From an uncultured Roseobacter sp. (lineage in GTDB: Bacteria; Pseudomonadota; Alphaproteobacteria; Rhodobacterales; Rhodobacteraceae), in assembly GCF_947499265.1 (NCBI RefSeq), contig NZ_CANMNK010000003.1:496001-560000 (forward strand): 64,000 bases of DNA, read 5' to 3'. Shown here piece after piece: positions 27,103-36,044 of this stretch. The position numbers were made by a program, and so were the translations under genes. Under the pieces are notes generated by a model. That model was given only the letters and a program-made list of their open reading frames with translations, was not told where the DNA came from and searched no databases. Positions within the stretch are counted from its first letter, which is position 1. The number at the start of each line of letters is the position of its first letter.

Positions 27103-27124
27103 TTTTTGCAACCGGTTGCAAAAA
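27103..27124. promoter_or_regulatory. LacI-family operator upstream of the importer and regulator genes
   Basis: This is a perfect 22-bp palindrome whose 18-bp core, TTTGCAACCGGTTGCAAA, has the central CG typical of LacI-family sites. It lies between the importer operon (minus) and the LacI gene (plus), so it can control both. The same 18-bp core recurs at 31422-31439. Confidence 0.85.
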
Positions 27125-27203
27125 TACTCTTTGAATTTCATACTACCGCAAGCGTATGGCTGCGCGGCAGACGCAGAACGCCAAAGGGAACGGACAAGAG
27201 ACG

Positions 27204-28202
27204 ATGGCCATTACATTGAAAGAGGTTGCAGAACGCGCCGGGGTTTCCCGGTCCGCGGTGTCGCGCGCTTTCACCGATGGGGCGTCGGTCTCCGAGAAAA
27301 TGCGCCGCAAGGTTGAGAAAGCCGCGCGTGAATTGGGGTACAGCCCGAATGCGCTCGCCTCCTCCCTGACCACCGGGCGCACCAAGCTGATCGGGCTTGT
27401 ATCAAACAACTTTCACAACCCGATTTTCCTGCAGGTTTTCGACCTTTTCACCCGCGGACTGCAGGATCGGGGGTTGCGCCCCCTGCTGGTCAACCTGTCT
27501 GACGAGACCGATCCCGAAGCCTCCGTTCGGATGCTGCGGCAGTATTCCGTAGACGGTGCGGTCGTTGCCTCCTCCACCTTGCCGCCCGGCTTTGCGCGCG
27601 CCTTTCGGGACGCAGGTGTGCCGGTTGTGCACAGCTTCGGGCGCTCTTCGAGCACACCTCAGGTGCATGTTGTCGGCATCGACAACGTGGAATGCGGGCG
27701 CATGGCCGCCCGGACGTTGATTGCGCGGGGGTATCGCAGGCTGGCCTTTCTGGGTGGTCCGCAAAGCGCCACCTCGACCCAGGATCGGTACACCGGGTTT
27801 TTCGACGTGCTGAACGCGCACCCCGAGGTCGAAACAAGCCATTCCTTTGCGGATGCCTATTCGTTTGACGCCGGGCGGCGCGAAATGCTGCGCCTGCTGG
27901 AAACCACCCCTGCGGAAGCATATTTTTGCGGGGATGATGTGCTGTCGATTGGCGTTCTATCCGCGATTACCGAAAGCGGGCTGAAAGTGCCCGATGATAT
28001 CGGCATCATCGGGTTGAACGACATGGAAATGGCGCGCTGGCAAAACATCGACCTGACCACGATCCACCAGCCCATAAGGCAAATCGTGACCTCCTCCATT
28101 GAACTGATGGTGGCGATGCTGGACGAGCCTGACCGCTACCCGGAGGCGCGCATCTTCCCCTGTTCCGTCATCGAACGAGGGACCCTGCGGCCCCTCCCCT
28201 GA
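27204..28202 (+). CDS. LacI family transcriptional regulator of the inositol genes
   Basis: This 332-residue LacI/GalR protein has an N-terminal helix-turn-helix (ITLKEVAERAGVSRSAVSRAF) with the hinge helix NALASSLTTGRT near residue 55. A ribose-binding-like effector domain follows. ATG at 27204 gives the standard LacI beginning; the frame opens further upstream at 27156. It is divergent from the importer operon, and its predicted operator sits between them and again before iolD. It is therefore the probable repressor of transport and inositol breakdown, responding to inositol or an early metabolite. Its end nearly meets the convergent Gfo/Idh gene. Confidence 0.9.
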   Translation: MAITLKEVAERAGVSRSAVSRAFTDGASVSEKMRRKVEKAARELGYSPNALASSLTTGRTKLIGLVSNNFHNPIFLQVFDLFTRGLQDRGLRPLLVNLSDETDPEASVRMLRQYSVDGAVVASSTLPPGFARAFRDAGVPVVHSFGRSSSTPQVHVVGIDNVECGRMAARTLIARGYRRLAFLGGPQSATSTQDRYTGFFDVLNAHPEVETSHSFADAYSFDAGRREMLRLLETTPAEAYFCGDDVLSIGVLSAITESGLKVPDDIGIIGLNDMEMARWQNIDLTTIHQPIRQIVTSSIELMVAMLDEPDRYPEARIFPCSVIERGTLRPLP

Positions 28203-28208
28203 ACGACT

Positions 28209-29363
28209 TTACCTGAAAATCGGCGGGCGGGCATCCAGCCAGGCCCCGTCCTGCTTACCCGATGCCGCCACCGCATAAACCGCCGCCATCGACCGCAAAC
28301 CATCCTCCGCACGTGGATAGAGATTTGCCGCTGGATCCATCGGGCGGCCTTCCTTCTGCGCCCGGATCGCTTCGGCCAGATCGCTGTAGATATTGGCAAA
28401 GGCGAGCGGCATGCCCTCGGCGTGCCCGACCGTCACGCGACTGGTGCGATCCGCTTCGGGGGAGAGGTTGCCCTCACCCCTCTCAATCACCTGCAATCGT
28501 CCGTTCAGCGGCATATGATACAGCTGGTTCGGATGCTCCTGCGCCCACCGCAAGCCGCCGGTCTCGCCAAACACCTGCAGCGTCAAACCATGCTGACGTC
28601 CCAGCGCGATGGACGAGGTCCAGAGCCGCCCCACGGCCCCGCCCTCCATGCGAAAATTGACCATTGCGTCATCTTCGAGCACGCGCACATCGATGCAGGA
28701 CACCGTATCGGCGCTCAGCCGCGTCACCTCCTGACCACAGACAAACGATGCCATATGCATCGCGTGAATGCCGCAATCGGCAAATTGCGCCGACACACCC
28801 GCTTGCGCCGGATCATAGCGCCAGCGCACCCGCGGGTTGTCCGCATCTGCGGCATCCGCGTGATGGCCGTGGGCGAATTCAGCCTTGACCAGACGCACCT
28901 TGCCGATGTCGCCCCGCGCCACCATCGCCTTCATGTGACGCACCAGCGAATAGCCCGAATAGCCGTAGTTCACCGCACAGATATTTCCGGTCGCGGCGGC
29001 GATCTTCACGATCTCCTCGCCTTCCTCGACGGTCATGGTCATTGGCTTTTCGCAGAGCACATGAAAGCCGCTTTCCAGAAAAGATTTGGTGATCTCGAAA
29101 TGCGTGGCATTGGGCGTGGCGACCGTCACCAGATCGACCCGATCTTCCCGCGCGCGTTCGCCTTCCAACATGTCCTGCCAGCTGCCATAGGCGCGATCCC
29201 CAAGCCCCATGCGACGGCCATAGTCGATGCCCGCGTCGGGCCGGTGATCCAATGCACCCGCAGCAAATTCAAAGGCCCCGTCCAGACCCGCACCCAGACG
29301 ATGCGCCGGCCCGATCTGGCTGCCTTCACCGCCGCCGATCATACCCCATTTCAACTTTGCCAT
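28209..29363 (-). CDS. Gfo/Idh/MocA family oxidoreductase
   Basis: This 384-residue NAD(P)-dependent sugar or inositol dehydrogenase has the nucleotide fold at the N-terminus (WGMIGGGEGSQIGPAHR), the family Lys in VLCEKPMTM (about residue 105) and a C-terminal alpha/beta substrate domain. It is the last gene of the minus-strand operon with the IolE/MocC-like and second Gfo/Idh genes, opposite iolD. Given the location it probably oxidises an inositol isomer or derivative, such as scyllo-inositol. The specificity is inferred. Confidence 0.87.
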   Translation of the reverse strand: MAKLKWGMIGGGEGSQIGPAHRLGAGLDGAFEFAAGALDHRPDAGIDYGRRMGLGDRAYGSWQDMLEGERAREDRVDLVTVATPNATHFEITKSFLESGFHVLCEKPMTMTVEEGEEIVKIAAATGNICAVNYGYSGYSLVRHMKAMVARGDIGKVRLVKAEFAHGHHADAADADNPRVRWRYDPAQAGVSAQFADCGIHAMHMASFVCGQEVTRLSADTVSCIDVRVLEDDAMVNFRMEGGAVGRLWTSSIALGRQHGLTLQVFGETGGLRWAQEHPNQLYHMPLNGRLQVIERGEGNLSPEADRTSRVTVGHAEGMPLAFANIYSDLAEAIRAQKEGRPMDPAANLYPRAEDGLRSMAAVYAVAASGKQDGAWLDARPPIFR

Positions 29364-29375
29364 GGTTCGATTTCC

Positions 29376-30269
29376 TTATTTAAAACCAATGGTTTCAAGA
29401 TATTCACGATTTGCGCGGGCATCCCCGATGGGATCGGGATCCAATGTCGGATCACAGTCCTGTTCCACCGTGCACCACCCTTCAAACCCGGCTTCCACCA
29501 GCACCTGCCGGACAGCGGGAAAATCAACATCGCCCTGCCCCAGATTGCAGAAGATGCCCTGCCCGCAGGCGTCATAGAACCCGGTGCGTTTGCGGATCAC
29601 ATCGGCTTTGACCGCTGGATCGATATCCTTGAAATGCATATAGGAAATACGGTCGATATGCCGCTTCATGAAGGCCACCGGATCGAAGCCAGCATAGGAA
29701 TGATGACCGGTGTCAAAGCAGATCTTGAGGATGGTCTCGTCCACTTCCTCCAGCAACCGCTCCAGCTCCGGCTCGAAGTCCATAAAGCCCGCGGCGTGGG
29801 CATGGATGCCCACTATCAACCCGTAGTCTTCGGCCCCCATGCGCGCAATGGTTGCGATGCGGTCGCGGTAGGCCGACCACTCGGTCGCGTCCATTTGCTC
29901 CGCCTCCGCCACACGCCCGGCGGTGGGCGCGCGCCGGGGCGAAATGGAATCGATCAGGACCAGATGTTCAGCGCCATGGGCGGTCAATGCCTTGCAGGTC
30001 CGCACAGCACCATCGAGCACATCATCCCAAGCAGCCGGATCGTGGAACGGGCGGAAAACAACGCCGCCGATCAACTCAAGATCATGTTCGGACAGAGCGT
30101 CCGCCAGGACCGCCGGGTCCTCGGGCATGAACCCGACAGGCCCCAATTCAATGCCTTTGTAGCCTGCTGCCGCGCAGTCCTTAAGCACCGATTGCCACGT
30201 CGGATTGCGCGCATCATCCGCAAACTCAACCCCCCAGGAACAGGGCGCATTGCCAATTCTGATGTTCAT
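29376..30269 (-). CDS. IolE/MocC-like sugar isomerase/epimerase (probable inosose dehydratase)
   Basis: This 297-residue TIM-barrel protein begins MNIRIGNAPCSWGVEF, the sequence typical of the IolE/MocC group. Metal-site candidates are Glu in GIELGP, Asp-His in CFDTGHHSY, His in YMHFKDID and Glu in CTVEQDCD. IolE removes water from 2-keto-myo-inositol to make the diketone that IolD cleaves. No other iolE candidate is in the window, so this gene probably fills that step. The ATG at 30269 is chosen for the family beginning; a second in-frame start lies 6 bases upstream. Confidence 0.78.
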   Translation of the reverse strand: MNIRIGNAPCSWGVEFADDARNPTWQSVLKDCAAAGYKGIELGPVGFMPEDPAVLADALSEHDLELIGGVVFRPFHDPAAWDDVLDGAVRTCKALTAHGAEHLVLIDSISPRRAPTAGRVAEAEQMDATEWSAYRDRIATIARMGAEDYGLIVGIHAHAAGFMDFEPELERLLEEVDETILKICFDTGHHSYAGFDPVAFMKRHIDRISYMHFKDIDPAVKADVIRKRTGFYDACGQGIFCNLGQGDVDFPAVRQVLVEAGFEGWCTVEQDCDPTLDPDPIGDARANREYLETIGFK

Positions 30270-30297
30270 GTACAAGCCTCTCCCATGCTCAGGTTGT

Positions 30298-31392
30298 TCA
30301 CACGTCTTGCCATTTTTCAGACCGTGCCGAGCGCAATGCCGCGTCGATCACGACATTCACGTCATGACCATCCGCGAAACTCGGCCAGACGTTTTCACCG
30401 GTCTCGATCGCGTGCAGAAAATCGCGCGCCTCGATGATGATCTGGTCCTGATACCCCGTGCCATGTCCCGGTCCCTGGCAAAACGGCAGGTAGTCCGGAT
30501 GCACGGGACCGGTCAGGATCTTGGTGAAACCGCGCTCCGCTTCCGGGCCCTCCATCCGGTAGAGCCAGATCGCGTTCTGGTCTTCCTGATCAAAGCGAAT
30601 GGCACCCTTTGTACCTGATATTTCATAGGCATAGCCCATCTTGCGACCCGTCGCGATGCGGCTGAAATACATCTGCCCCATCGCGCCATTGGCAAAGCGG
30701 CACATCATTTGCGCATGATCATCGTTGGTGACCGTGCCGCCCGGGCGCGTGACATGCACGGTCTCGACCTCGGCCATCACCCGCGTGATCGGTCCCATCA
30801 GGGCCAGCGCCGCATTCACCATGTGCGGGGCCAGATCCCCCATCGTGCCGTTGGCTTGCCCGGTCGTGCGCCAGGTCGCGGGCGCGTGCGGATCCGCGTA
30901 AAAATCTTCTGTGTGCTCGCCCCGAAACCAGGTGATCTCGCCGATCTCACCCGCGGCAATCAACTGGCGGGCAAACTGGCTGGCGGGCGTGCGGATATAG
31001 TTGAACCCCACCATATTTGGCACACCCGCAGCCTGCGCCGCGGCGACCATCGCATGGCTATCTTCCAGCGATGCGCCAAGGGGTTTTTCACAGAACACCG
31101 GCTTGCCAAGCGCAAAAGCCGCCTCGGCAACCGCGCGGTGCGTTTCTTGGGGAGAGGCGATGACGATGGCCTCCACTTTCGGGTCATTGACCAGAATGCG
31201 CCACTCATCGGTTGCGCGTTCGAACCCGTAAGCGACCCGGTATTTCTCGGCGCTCTCACCGCTTGAGGCGCAGACCATTTCCAGCTTTGGCCGCAGGGTG
31301 GTGTTGAAAACCGCGCCAACCGCCGACATGGCGACCGCATGCGCCTTGCCCATGTAGCCACCGCCAAGGATACCAATTCCGATCTGTGGCAT
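30298..31392 (-). CDS. Gfo/Idh/MocA family oxidoreductase
   Basis: This 364-residue NAD(P)-dependent dehydrogenase has IGILGGGYMGKAHA at the N-terminus and FCEKPLGASLEDS near residue 95. ATG at 31392 follows GGGAG and leaves the operator outside the coding region; the longer TTG start at 31428 would place the palindrome inside it. It is first gene of the minus-strand operon divergent from iolD. It probably handles a further inositol isomer or rhizopine-like compound; the exact role is open. Confidence 0.87.
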   Translation of the reverse strand: MPQIGIGILGGGYMGKAHAVAMSAVGAVFNTTLRPKLEMVCASSGESAEKYRVAYGFERATDEWRILVNDPKVEAIVIASPQETHRAVAEAAFALGKPVFCEKPLGASLEDSHAMVAAAQAAGVPNMVGFNYIRTPASQFARQLIAAGEIGEITWFRGEHTEDFYADPHAPATWRTTGQANGTMGDLAPHMVNAALALMGPITRVMAEVETVHVTRPGGTVTNDDHAQMMCRFANGAMGQMYFSRIATGRKMGYAYEISGTKGAIRFDQEDQNAIWLYRMEGPEAERGFTKILTGPVHPDYLPFCQGPGHGTGYQDQIIIEARDFLHAIETGENVWPSFADGHDVNVVIDAALRSARSEKWQDV

Positions 31393-31421
31393 CGCAGGGT
31401 TCTCCCAATTTCGAAATTCAA

Positions 31422-31439
31422 TTTGCAACCGGTTGCAAA
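31422..31439. promoter_or_regulatory. LacI-family operator at the iol divergent promoter
   Basis: TTTGCAACCGGTTGCAAA is a perfect 18-bp palindrome identical to the core of the site at 27103-27124. It lies in the 124-base gap between the Gfo/Idh operon (minus) and iolD (plus), 78 bases before the iolD start. It can therefore govern both enzyme operons. Confidence 0.87.
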
Positions 31440-31516
31440 ATCAGTATCGTGGGAATCGACATCCCGCAAGTCGCATTCGGCAACGCACTGAATTTTCCTG
31501 AAGGGTTCATGGGACC

Positions 31517-33385
31517 ATGACAGCCATATCCGACACCATCCGGCTCACCACGGCGCAGGCTATTATTCGCTGGCTTTCCAATCAGTTCATCGAGATTGAC
31601 GGCACTGAAATGCGCGCCTGTGGCGGCGGTTTCGGCATTTTTGGCCATGGCAATGTCACCTGCCTTGGCGAAGCGCTGTACGGGGTGCAGGACGCCCTGC
31701 CGCTCTACCGGGGACAGAATGAACAGAGCATGGGATTTGCCGCTGCCGGCTATACCAAGCAATGGCTGCGTCAGCGTTTCATGTTCTGCACGGCGAGCGC
31801 CGGACCCGGGACATCAAACCTGCTGACAGCGGCGGCTCTGGCCCATGCCAACCGGCTGCCGATGCTGATGCTTTGCGGCGACACGTTTCTGACCCGCCTG
31901 CCCGATCCGGTGTTGCAGCAGATGGAAAACTTCGACGATCCGACGTTCGGTGTGAACGATGCATTCAAACCCGTGTCGCGCTATTGGGATCGGATCACCC
32001 ATCCGGCGCAGGTGATCCAGTCGCTGCCCGCCGCACTGGCCACCCTGCTGGACCCTGGCGATTGCGGGCCCGCGTTTCTGGGTCTGCCGCAGGATGTACA
32101 AGGGTGGACCTATGACTATCCAACGGTGTTTTTCGAGAAGAAAATTCACCGCATTCGGCGCATTTCGCCGGATGCCGCTGAAGTTGCCGATGCGATTGCA
32201 CTGCTAAGGGCTGCTGAGCGCCCAATGATCATCGCGGGCGGCGGTGTCCAATATGCCCGCGCAACCACGGAGCTCACCGGTTTTGCGGAGGCGCATCAGA
32301 TCCCCGTTGTCGAAACCATTGCCGGACGGGCAAACCTGCTGAACGATCACCCCCTGAACATCGGCCCCATCGGTGTGACCGGCTCCGACAGCGCCAATGC
32401 CATTGCCGAGGCCGCAGATGTGATCCTGGCGGTGGGCACGCGGTTGCAGGATTTCACCACCGGCTCCTGGACCGCCTTTGCCAAGGACGCACGGATCATT
32501 TCCGTCAACGCCGCGCGCCACGACGCGGGCAAACACCGCTCCCTGCCGGTTGTGGGTGACGCCAAGATGGCGCTCACCGCGCTGGCGGGCGCGCTCGACT
32601 ACCAAACCCCTGCGACATGGGTGGATTTCGCGCAGTCCGAGCGCAGCAAGTGGAACGCCTATGTCGCGGAGAACGTGGCTTACGGAAACCGCCCCAATTC
32701 TTACGCGCAGGCGATTGGGGTGGTGAATGCGCTTTGTGATCCGCGCGACCGGGTGGTCGCCGCCGCCGGGGGCCTGCCTGCGGAAGTCACCGCCAATTGG
32801 CGCACACTGAGGCTGGGCACGGTCGACGTAGAATTCGGATTTTCCTGCATGGGGTACGAGATCTCAGGCGCCTGGGGCGCGCGGATCGCGCAGGTCGAGC
32901 GGGAAGCAGACAAGGACACCATCGTCTTTATCGGCGATGGCTCCTACATGATGTTGAATTCCGATATCTATTCCTCGGTGCTGAGCCAGAAAAAGCTGAT
33001 CATCCTAGTACTCGACAATGGCGGCTTTGCGGTGATCAACAAGCTGCAAAACAACACCGGGAACGAAAGCTTCAACAACCTGATCGCCGATTGTCCGACC
33101 ATCCCCGAACCCTTTGGCGTTGATTTCGAAGCCCATGCCGCAGCACAGGGCGCGATCTCGGAGACGGTTTCAAACCCTGCTGAACTGGGCGAGGCGTTCA
33201 TGCGCGCCAAAGCCAGCGACCGCACCCATGTGATCGTGATGAAGGTGGATGCCTATGAGGGCTGGACGACGGAAGGTCACACCTGGTGGGAAGTCGGCAC
33301 GCCACATGTGAGCGCCAGCGCCAAGGTCACGGCGGCGCATGAAGACTGGGAAGCCAGCCGAGCCAAGCAGCGGAAGGGCGTCTGA
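31517..33385 (+). CDS. iolD: 3D-(3,5/4)-trihydroxycyclohexane-1,2-dione hydrolase
   Basis: This 622-residue thiamine-diphosphate enzyme opens the ring of the inositol-derived dione to 5-deoxy-glucuronate. The N-terminal TPP domain shows the catalytic Glu in YRGQNEQSMGFAAAGY. The C-terminal TPP-binding motif runs from FIGDGSYMMLNSD to the Asn in VLDNGGFAV. The segment MRACGGGFGIFGHGNV near residue 33 is characteristic of IolD. First gene of the plus-strand iol operon; its TGA overlaps the iolC ATG by one base (TGATG). Control by the LacI-type operator at 31422-31439 is expected. Confidence 0.95.
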   Translation: MTAISDTIRLTTAQAIIRWLSNQFIEIDGTEMRACGGGFGIFGHGNVTCLGEALYGVQDALPLYRGQNEQSMGFAAAGYTKQWLRQRFMFCTASAGPGTSNLLTAAALAHANRLPMLMLCGDTFLTRLPDPVLQQMENFDDPTFGVNDAFKPVSRYWDRITHPAQVIQSLPAALATLLDPGDCGPAFLGLPQDVQGWTYDYPTVFFEKKIHRIRRISPDAAEVADAIALLRAAERPMIIAGGGVQYARATTELTGFAEAHQIPVVETIAGRANLLNDHPLNIGPIGVTGSDSANAIAEAADVILAVGTRLQDFTTGSWTAFAKDARIISVNAARHDAGKHRSLPVVGDAKMALTALAGALDYQTPATWVDFAQSERSKWNAYVAENVAYGNRPNSYAQAIGVVNALCDPRDRVVAAAGGLPAEVTANWRTLRLGTVDVEFGFSCMGYEISGAWGARIAQVEREADKDTIVFIGDGSYMMLNSDIYSSVLSQKKLIILVLDNGGFAVINKLQNNTGNESFNNLIADCPTIPEPFGVDFEAHAAAQGAISETVSNPAELGEAFMRAKASDRTHVIVMKVDAYEGWTTEGHTWWEVGTPHVSASAKVTAAHEDWEASRAKQRKGV

Positions 33386-34362
33386 TGGCGCTGGAAGGCA
33401 TCGCAGAGCGCAATTTTCTGGTGGTCGGGCGGGTCGGTATGGATCTGTGTCCCGATCCACCCGGCACATCAACGCCGGATGCAACGACAATGGTCGTCGG
33501 CATGGGCGGCAGCAGCGCCAATATCGCCGCGGGGCTGGTGAAGCTGGGGTGCAAGGCGGCATTGGTGACCTCAGTCTCCGATGATGCGGTGGGGTGGTAT
33601 TGCGAGGGTCAGTTGGACCGCTACGGCGTCGAACGCACCTATGTGTCACGTATTCGCGGCGAGGAACGCACCTCGCTCGCGGTCTATGAAACGCGTGTCG
33701 AAGACCATCAAAGCGTCATCTACCGCAACAACGCCGCCGACTTTCAGATGACCGTCGCGGATGTCGAAGCCGTCGACTACAGCCAGTTCGGCGCGCTGAT
33801 TACCGCAGGCACCGTCTTTGCTGCCGAGCCCTCGCGCAGTGCGGCCTTTCGCGCTTTCGACCTGGCGCGTGCCGCCGGCTTGCCGATCATCTTTGACGTG
33901 GATTACCGCCCCTATAGCTGGCCCTCGCCGGAGGTTGCCGAAGACGTTTTGTCCCGCGCAGGCGCGCTCTCGGATGTGATTGTCGGCAATGACGAGGAGT
34001 TCGGTTTCATGGCGGGTGATATCGGCAAGGGTCTCGCCAAGGCACGTGATCTCGCTCAAGGCGCGGCCTCGATTGTCGTCTATAAGATGGGTCATGAGGG
34101 CGCGATCACCTTTGCCGACGGCGCGGAATTCCGAACCGGGATTTACCCGGTAGAGGCCGTCAAACCCACCGGGGCCGGAGACAGTTTCATGGCCGGGTTC
34201 CTGGCCGGTCTGTCTGAAGGCCGCCCGATGAAAGAGGCGGTCCTGCGCGGCTCTGCCTGCGCCTCCATCGTCGTTGCCCGACCGGGCTGCGCCCCCGCGA
34301 TGCCCGACACAAACGGGCTCGAGGATTTTCTGGCCGCGCATCCCGGCCCCACAGAGTGCTGA
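33385..34362 (+). CDS. iolC: 5-dehydro-2-deoxygluconokinase
   Basis: This 325-residue PfkB-family kinase phosphorylates 2-deoxy-5-keto-gluconate in inositol breakdown. N-terminal VVGRVGMDLCPDP and GMGGSSANIAAGLVKLG are typical of IolC. The PTGAGDSFMAGFLAGL signature with catalytic Asp lies near residue 255, and DVDYRPYSWPSPE is an IolC-like region. It is translationally coupled to iolD. Unlike some gammaproteobacterial and rhizobial IolC proteins it lacks the C-terminal DUF2090 aldolase-like domain, consistent with the separate aldolase gene at 35.2 kb. Confidence 0.93.
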   Translation: MALEGIAERNFLVVGRVGMDLCPDPPGTSTPDATTMVVGMGGSSANIAAGLVKLGCKAALVTSVSDDAVGWYCEGQLDRYGVERTYVSRIRGEERTSLAVYETRVEDHQSVIYRNNAADFQMTVADVEAVDYSQFGALITAGTVFAAEPSRSAAFRAFDLARAAGLPIIFDVDYRPYSWPSPEVAEDVLSRAGALSDVIVGNDEEFGFMAGDIGKGLAKARDLAQGAASIVVYKMGHEGAITFADGAEFRTGIYPVEAVKPTGAGDSFMAGFLAGLSEGRPMKEAVLRGSACASIVVARPGCAPAMPDTNGLEDFLAAHPGPTEC

Positions 34363-34373
34363 AAGGAAACGCC

Positions 34374-35216
34374 ATGCATATTGCGCCCTATGACAACCAG
34401 AACAAACCGATTGTGGACACGGATCACGATCTGGTGCCGCTGAACTACTTCAACATCGTCAAGCTGAAGCAGGGCGAGGTCTTTGAATATGCCGTACCGG
34501 GGTATGAGACCTGCATTGTCCCGGCCACCGGCACCGTGGATGTGGATGTCGAGGGGGCGGCGTTTGCAAAACTGGGCAACCGCACGGTGGATGTCTGGGA
34601 CGGCGAACCTGAAGGGGTCTATGTGCCGGTGGGCGCCAAAGTGCGCATCACCTGCCTGACGGAGGCGACCGAAACATTCATTGCGGGTGCGAAATACGAC
34701 AAGGTGCTGGAGCCGTTCGACGTGCGCGCAGACGGGCTGGACAAGGTGCAATACGGCTCCGATGACACCAAGACCCACCGCAAGATCAAACATATCCTCG
34801 GCGCCAGCCACCATGACAAGGTGGGCCGCCTGTTGGTCAGCGAGCTTTACACCGTGGGGCAAGGCGGCTGGTCGGGCTTCCCGTCGCACAAACATGATAC
34901 CGACCGCCTACCGGAAGAGACCCGCCACGACGAGACCTATAATTTCCGTTTCAAGCCCAATTACGGCTCCGGCGTGCAGATGCTGCAACGTGAAGAGAAC
35001 AAGGCGGGTGATGCCTATCACATTGTCGATGGCTCCACGATCATGATCGACAAGGGCTATCACCCCTGCGCGGTCCTGCCGGGGTATGAGATGTATTACT
35101 TCACCATTCTGGGCGGTCTCTCGCAGCGCAGTCTGAAGCAGTATTTCCAACCCACCCATGCGGAACAGCTGCACACCATCCCCGGCATCATGGATATGGT
35201 GGCGAAGTTCAAATGA
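34374..35216 (+). CDS. iolB: 5-deoxy-glucuronate isomerase
   Basis: This 280-residue bicupin isomerase converts 5-deoxy-glucuronate to 2-deoxy-5-keto-gluconate. The metal-binding cupin motif is in GWSGFPSHKHDTDRLPEE, followed by ETYNFRF; YHPCAVLPGYEMYYF lies near the C-terminus. ATG at 34374 follows AAAGGA and lies 11 bases after the iolC stop; the frame opens at 34356. The stop overlaps the aldolase start (ATGA). Confidence 0.93.
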   Translation: MHIAPYDNQNKPIVDTDHDLVPLNYFNIVKLKQGEVFEYAVPGYETCIVPATGTVDVDVEGAAFAKLGNRTVDVWDGEPEGVYVPVGAKVRITCLTEATETFIAGAKYDKVLEPFDVRADGLDKVQYGSDDTKTHRKIKHILGASHHDKVGRLLVSELYTVGQGGWSGFPSHKHDTDRLPEETRHDETYNFRFKPNYGSGVQMLQREENKAGDAYHIVDGSTIMIDKGYHPCAVLPGYEMYYFTILGGLSQRSLKQYFQPTHAEQLHTIPGIMDMVAKFK

Positions 35217-36043
35217 CGCTGGCGACCCTGTCAGAGGTGCTGCAACCGGCCTTGAAAGAGGGCCATGCCGTTGCGGGGCTGGTCACGCTCGGCTGGGAGG
35301 ACATGCGCGCCTATGTGGCCGCAGCCGAGGCCGAAGATGTGCCCGTGATCCTGCAGGCGGGGCCGTCGTGTCGCGAACACACGCCGCTGCCGGTCCTGGG
35401 CAAGATGTTCCGGCATCTGGCGGAAGCGGCACATGTGCCGGTCGTAGCACACCTCGATCACGGGTATACCGCTGAGGAGTGCAGGATCGCCATCGACAGC
35501 GGATTTACCTCTGTCATGTACGACGGATCGCGCGGTCCGTTGGCAAAAAACATTGCCGACACGGCAGCCATTGCCGATATGGCGCATGCCGCGGGTTTGT
35601 CCTGCGAGGGAGAGATCGGGTTTGTCGGCTATGCGGGCGGCGAGAACTCCGCAGGCACCGACCCCGATGAAGCCGCGCAGTTTGCACGTGAAACGGGCGT
35701 CGATGCCATGGCCATTTCTGTGGGCAATGTGCATCTGCAGCAAGACAAGTCAGGCGGCCTTGATCTGGCACGCATTCGGGCAATTGAGGCGGTCACCAAC
35801 ATCCCGCTGGTCATCCATGGCGGCTCCGGTGTGCCGATGGATCAGCGGCGCAGCCTCTCTCGCGGCTCGGCTGTCTGTAAATTCAACATCGGGACAGAAT
35901 TGCGCATGGCCTTCGGGGCGGCCCTGCGCGCAGCCGTAGACAGTGACCCGGACCGGTTTGATCGCGTGAGCATCCTCAGGGATACGCATGATCCCATCGT
36001 CGCCGCCACCCGCAGCGTGCTGAAGGGGTTCAAGGGGGCATGA
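35213..36043 (+). CDS. Class II aldolase, probable 2-deoxy-5-keto-gluconate-6-phosphate aldolase (IolJ-like)
   Basis: This 276-residue zinc-dependent class II fructose-bisphosphate aldolase-family protein has zinc and catalytic residues in VVAHLDHGYT (about residues 80-89), EGEIGFVGY, a His in LVIHGGSGVP and the phosphate loop FNIGTELR. Lying between iolB and iolG, it probably cleaves the IolC product to dihydroxyacetone phosphate and malonate semialdehyde, as IolJ does. The start overlaps the iolB stop by 4 bases. Confidence 0.88.
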   Translation: MTLATLSEVLQPALKEGHAVAGLVTLGWEDMRAYVAAAEAEDVPVILQAGPSCREHTPLPVLGKMFRHLAEAAHVPVVAHLDHGYTAEECRIAIDSGFTSVMYDGSRGPLAKNIADTAAIADMAHAAGLSCEGEIGFVGYAGGENSAGTDPDEAAQFARETGVDAMAISVGNVHLQQDKSGGLDLARIRAIEAVTNIPLVIHGGSGVPMDQRRSLSRGSAVCKFNIGTELRMAFGAALRAAVDSDPDRFDRVSILRDTHDPIVAATRSVLKGFKGA

Positions 36044-36044
36044 C

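Noticed and set aside
28422..30437. A 671-codon plus-strand open frame
   Set aside because: It is antisense to the Gfo/Idh and IolE-like genes, with typical shadow composition and no ribosome site.
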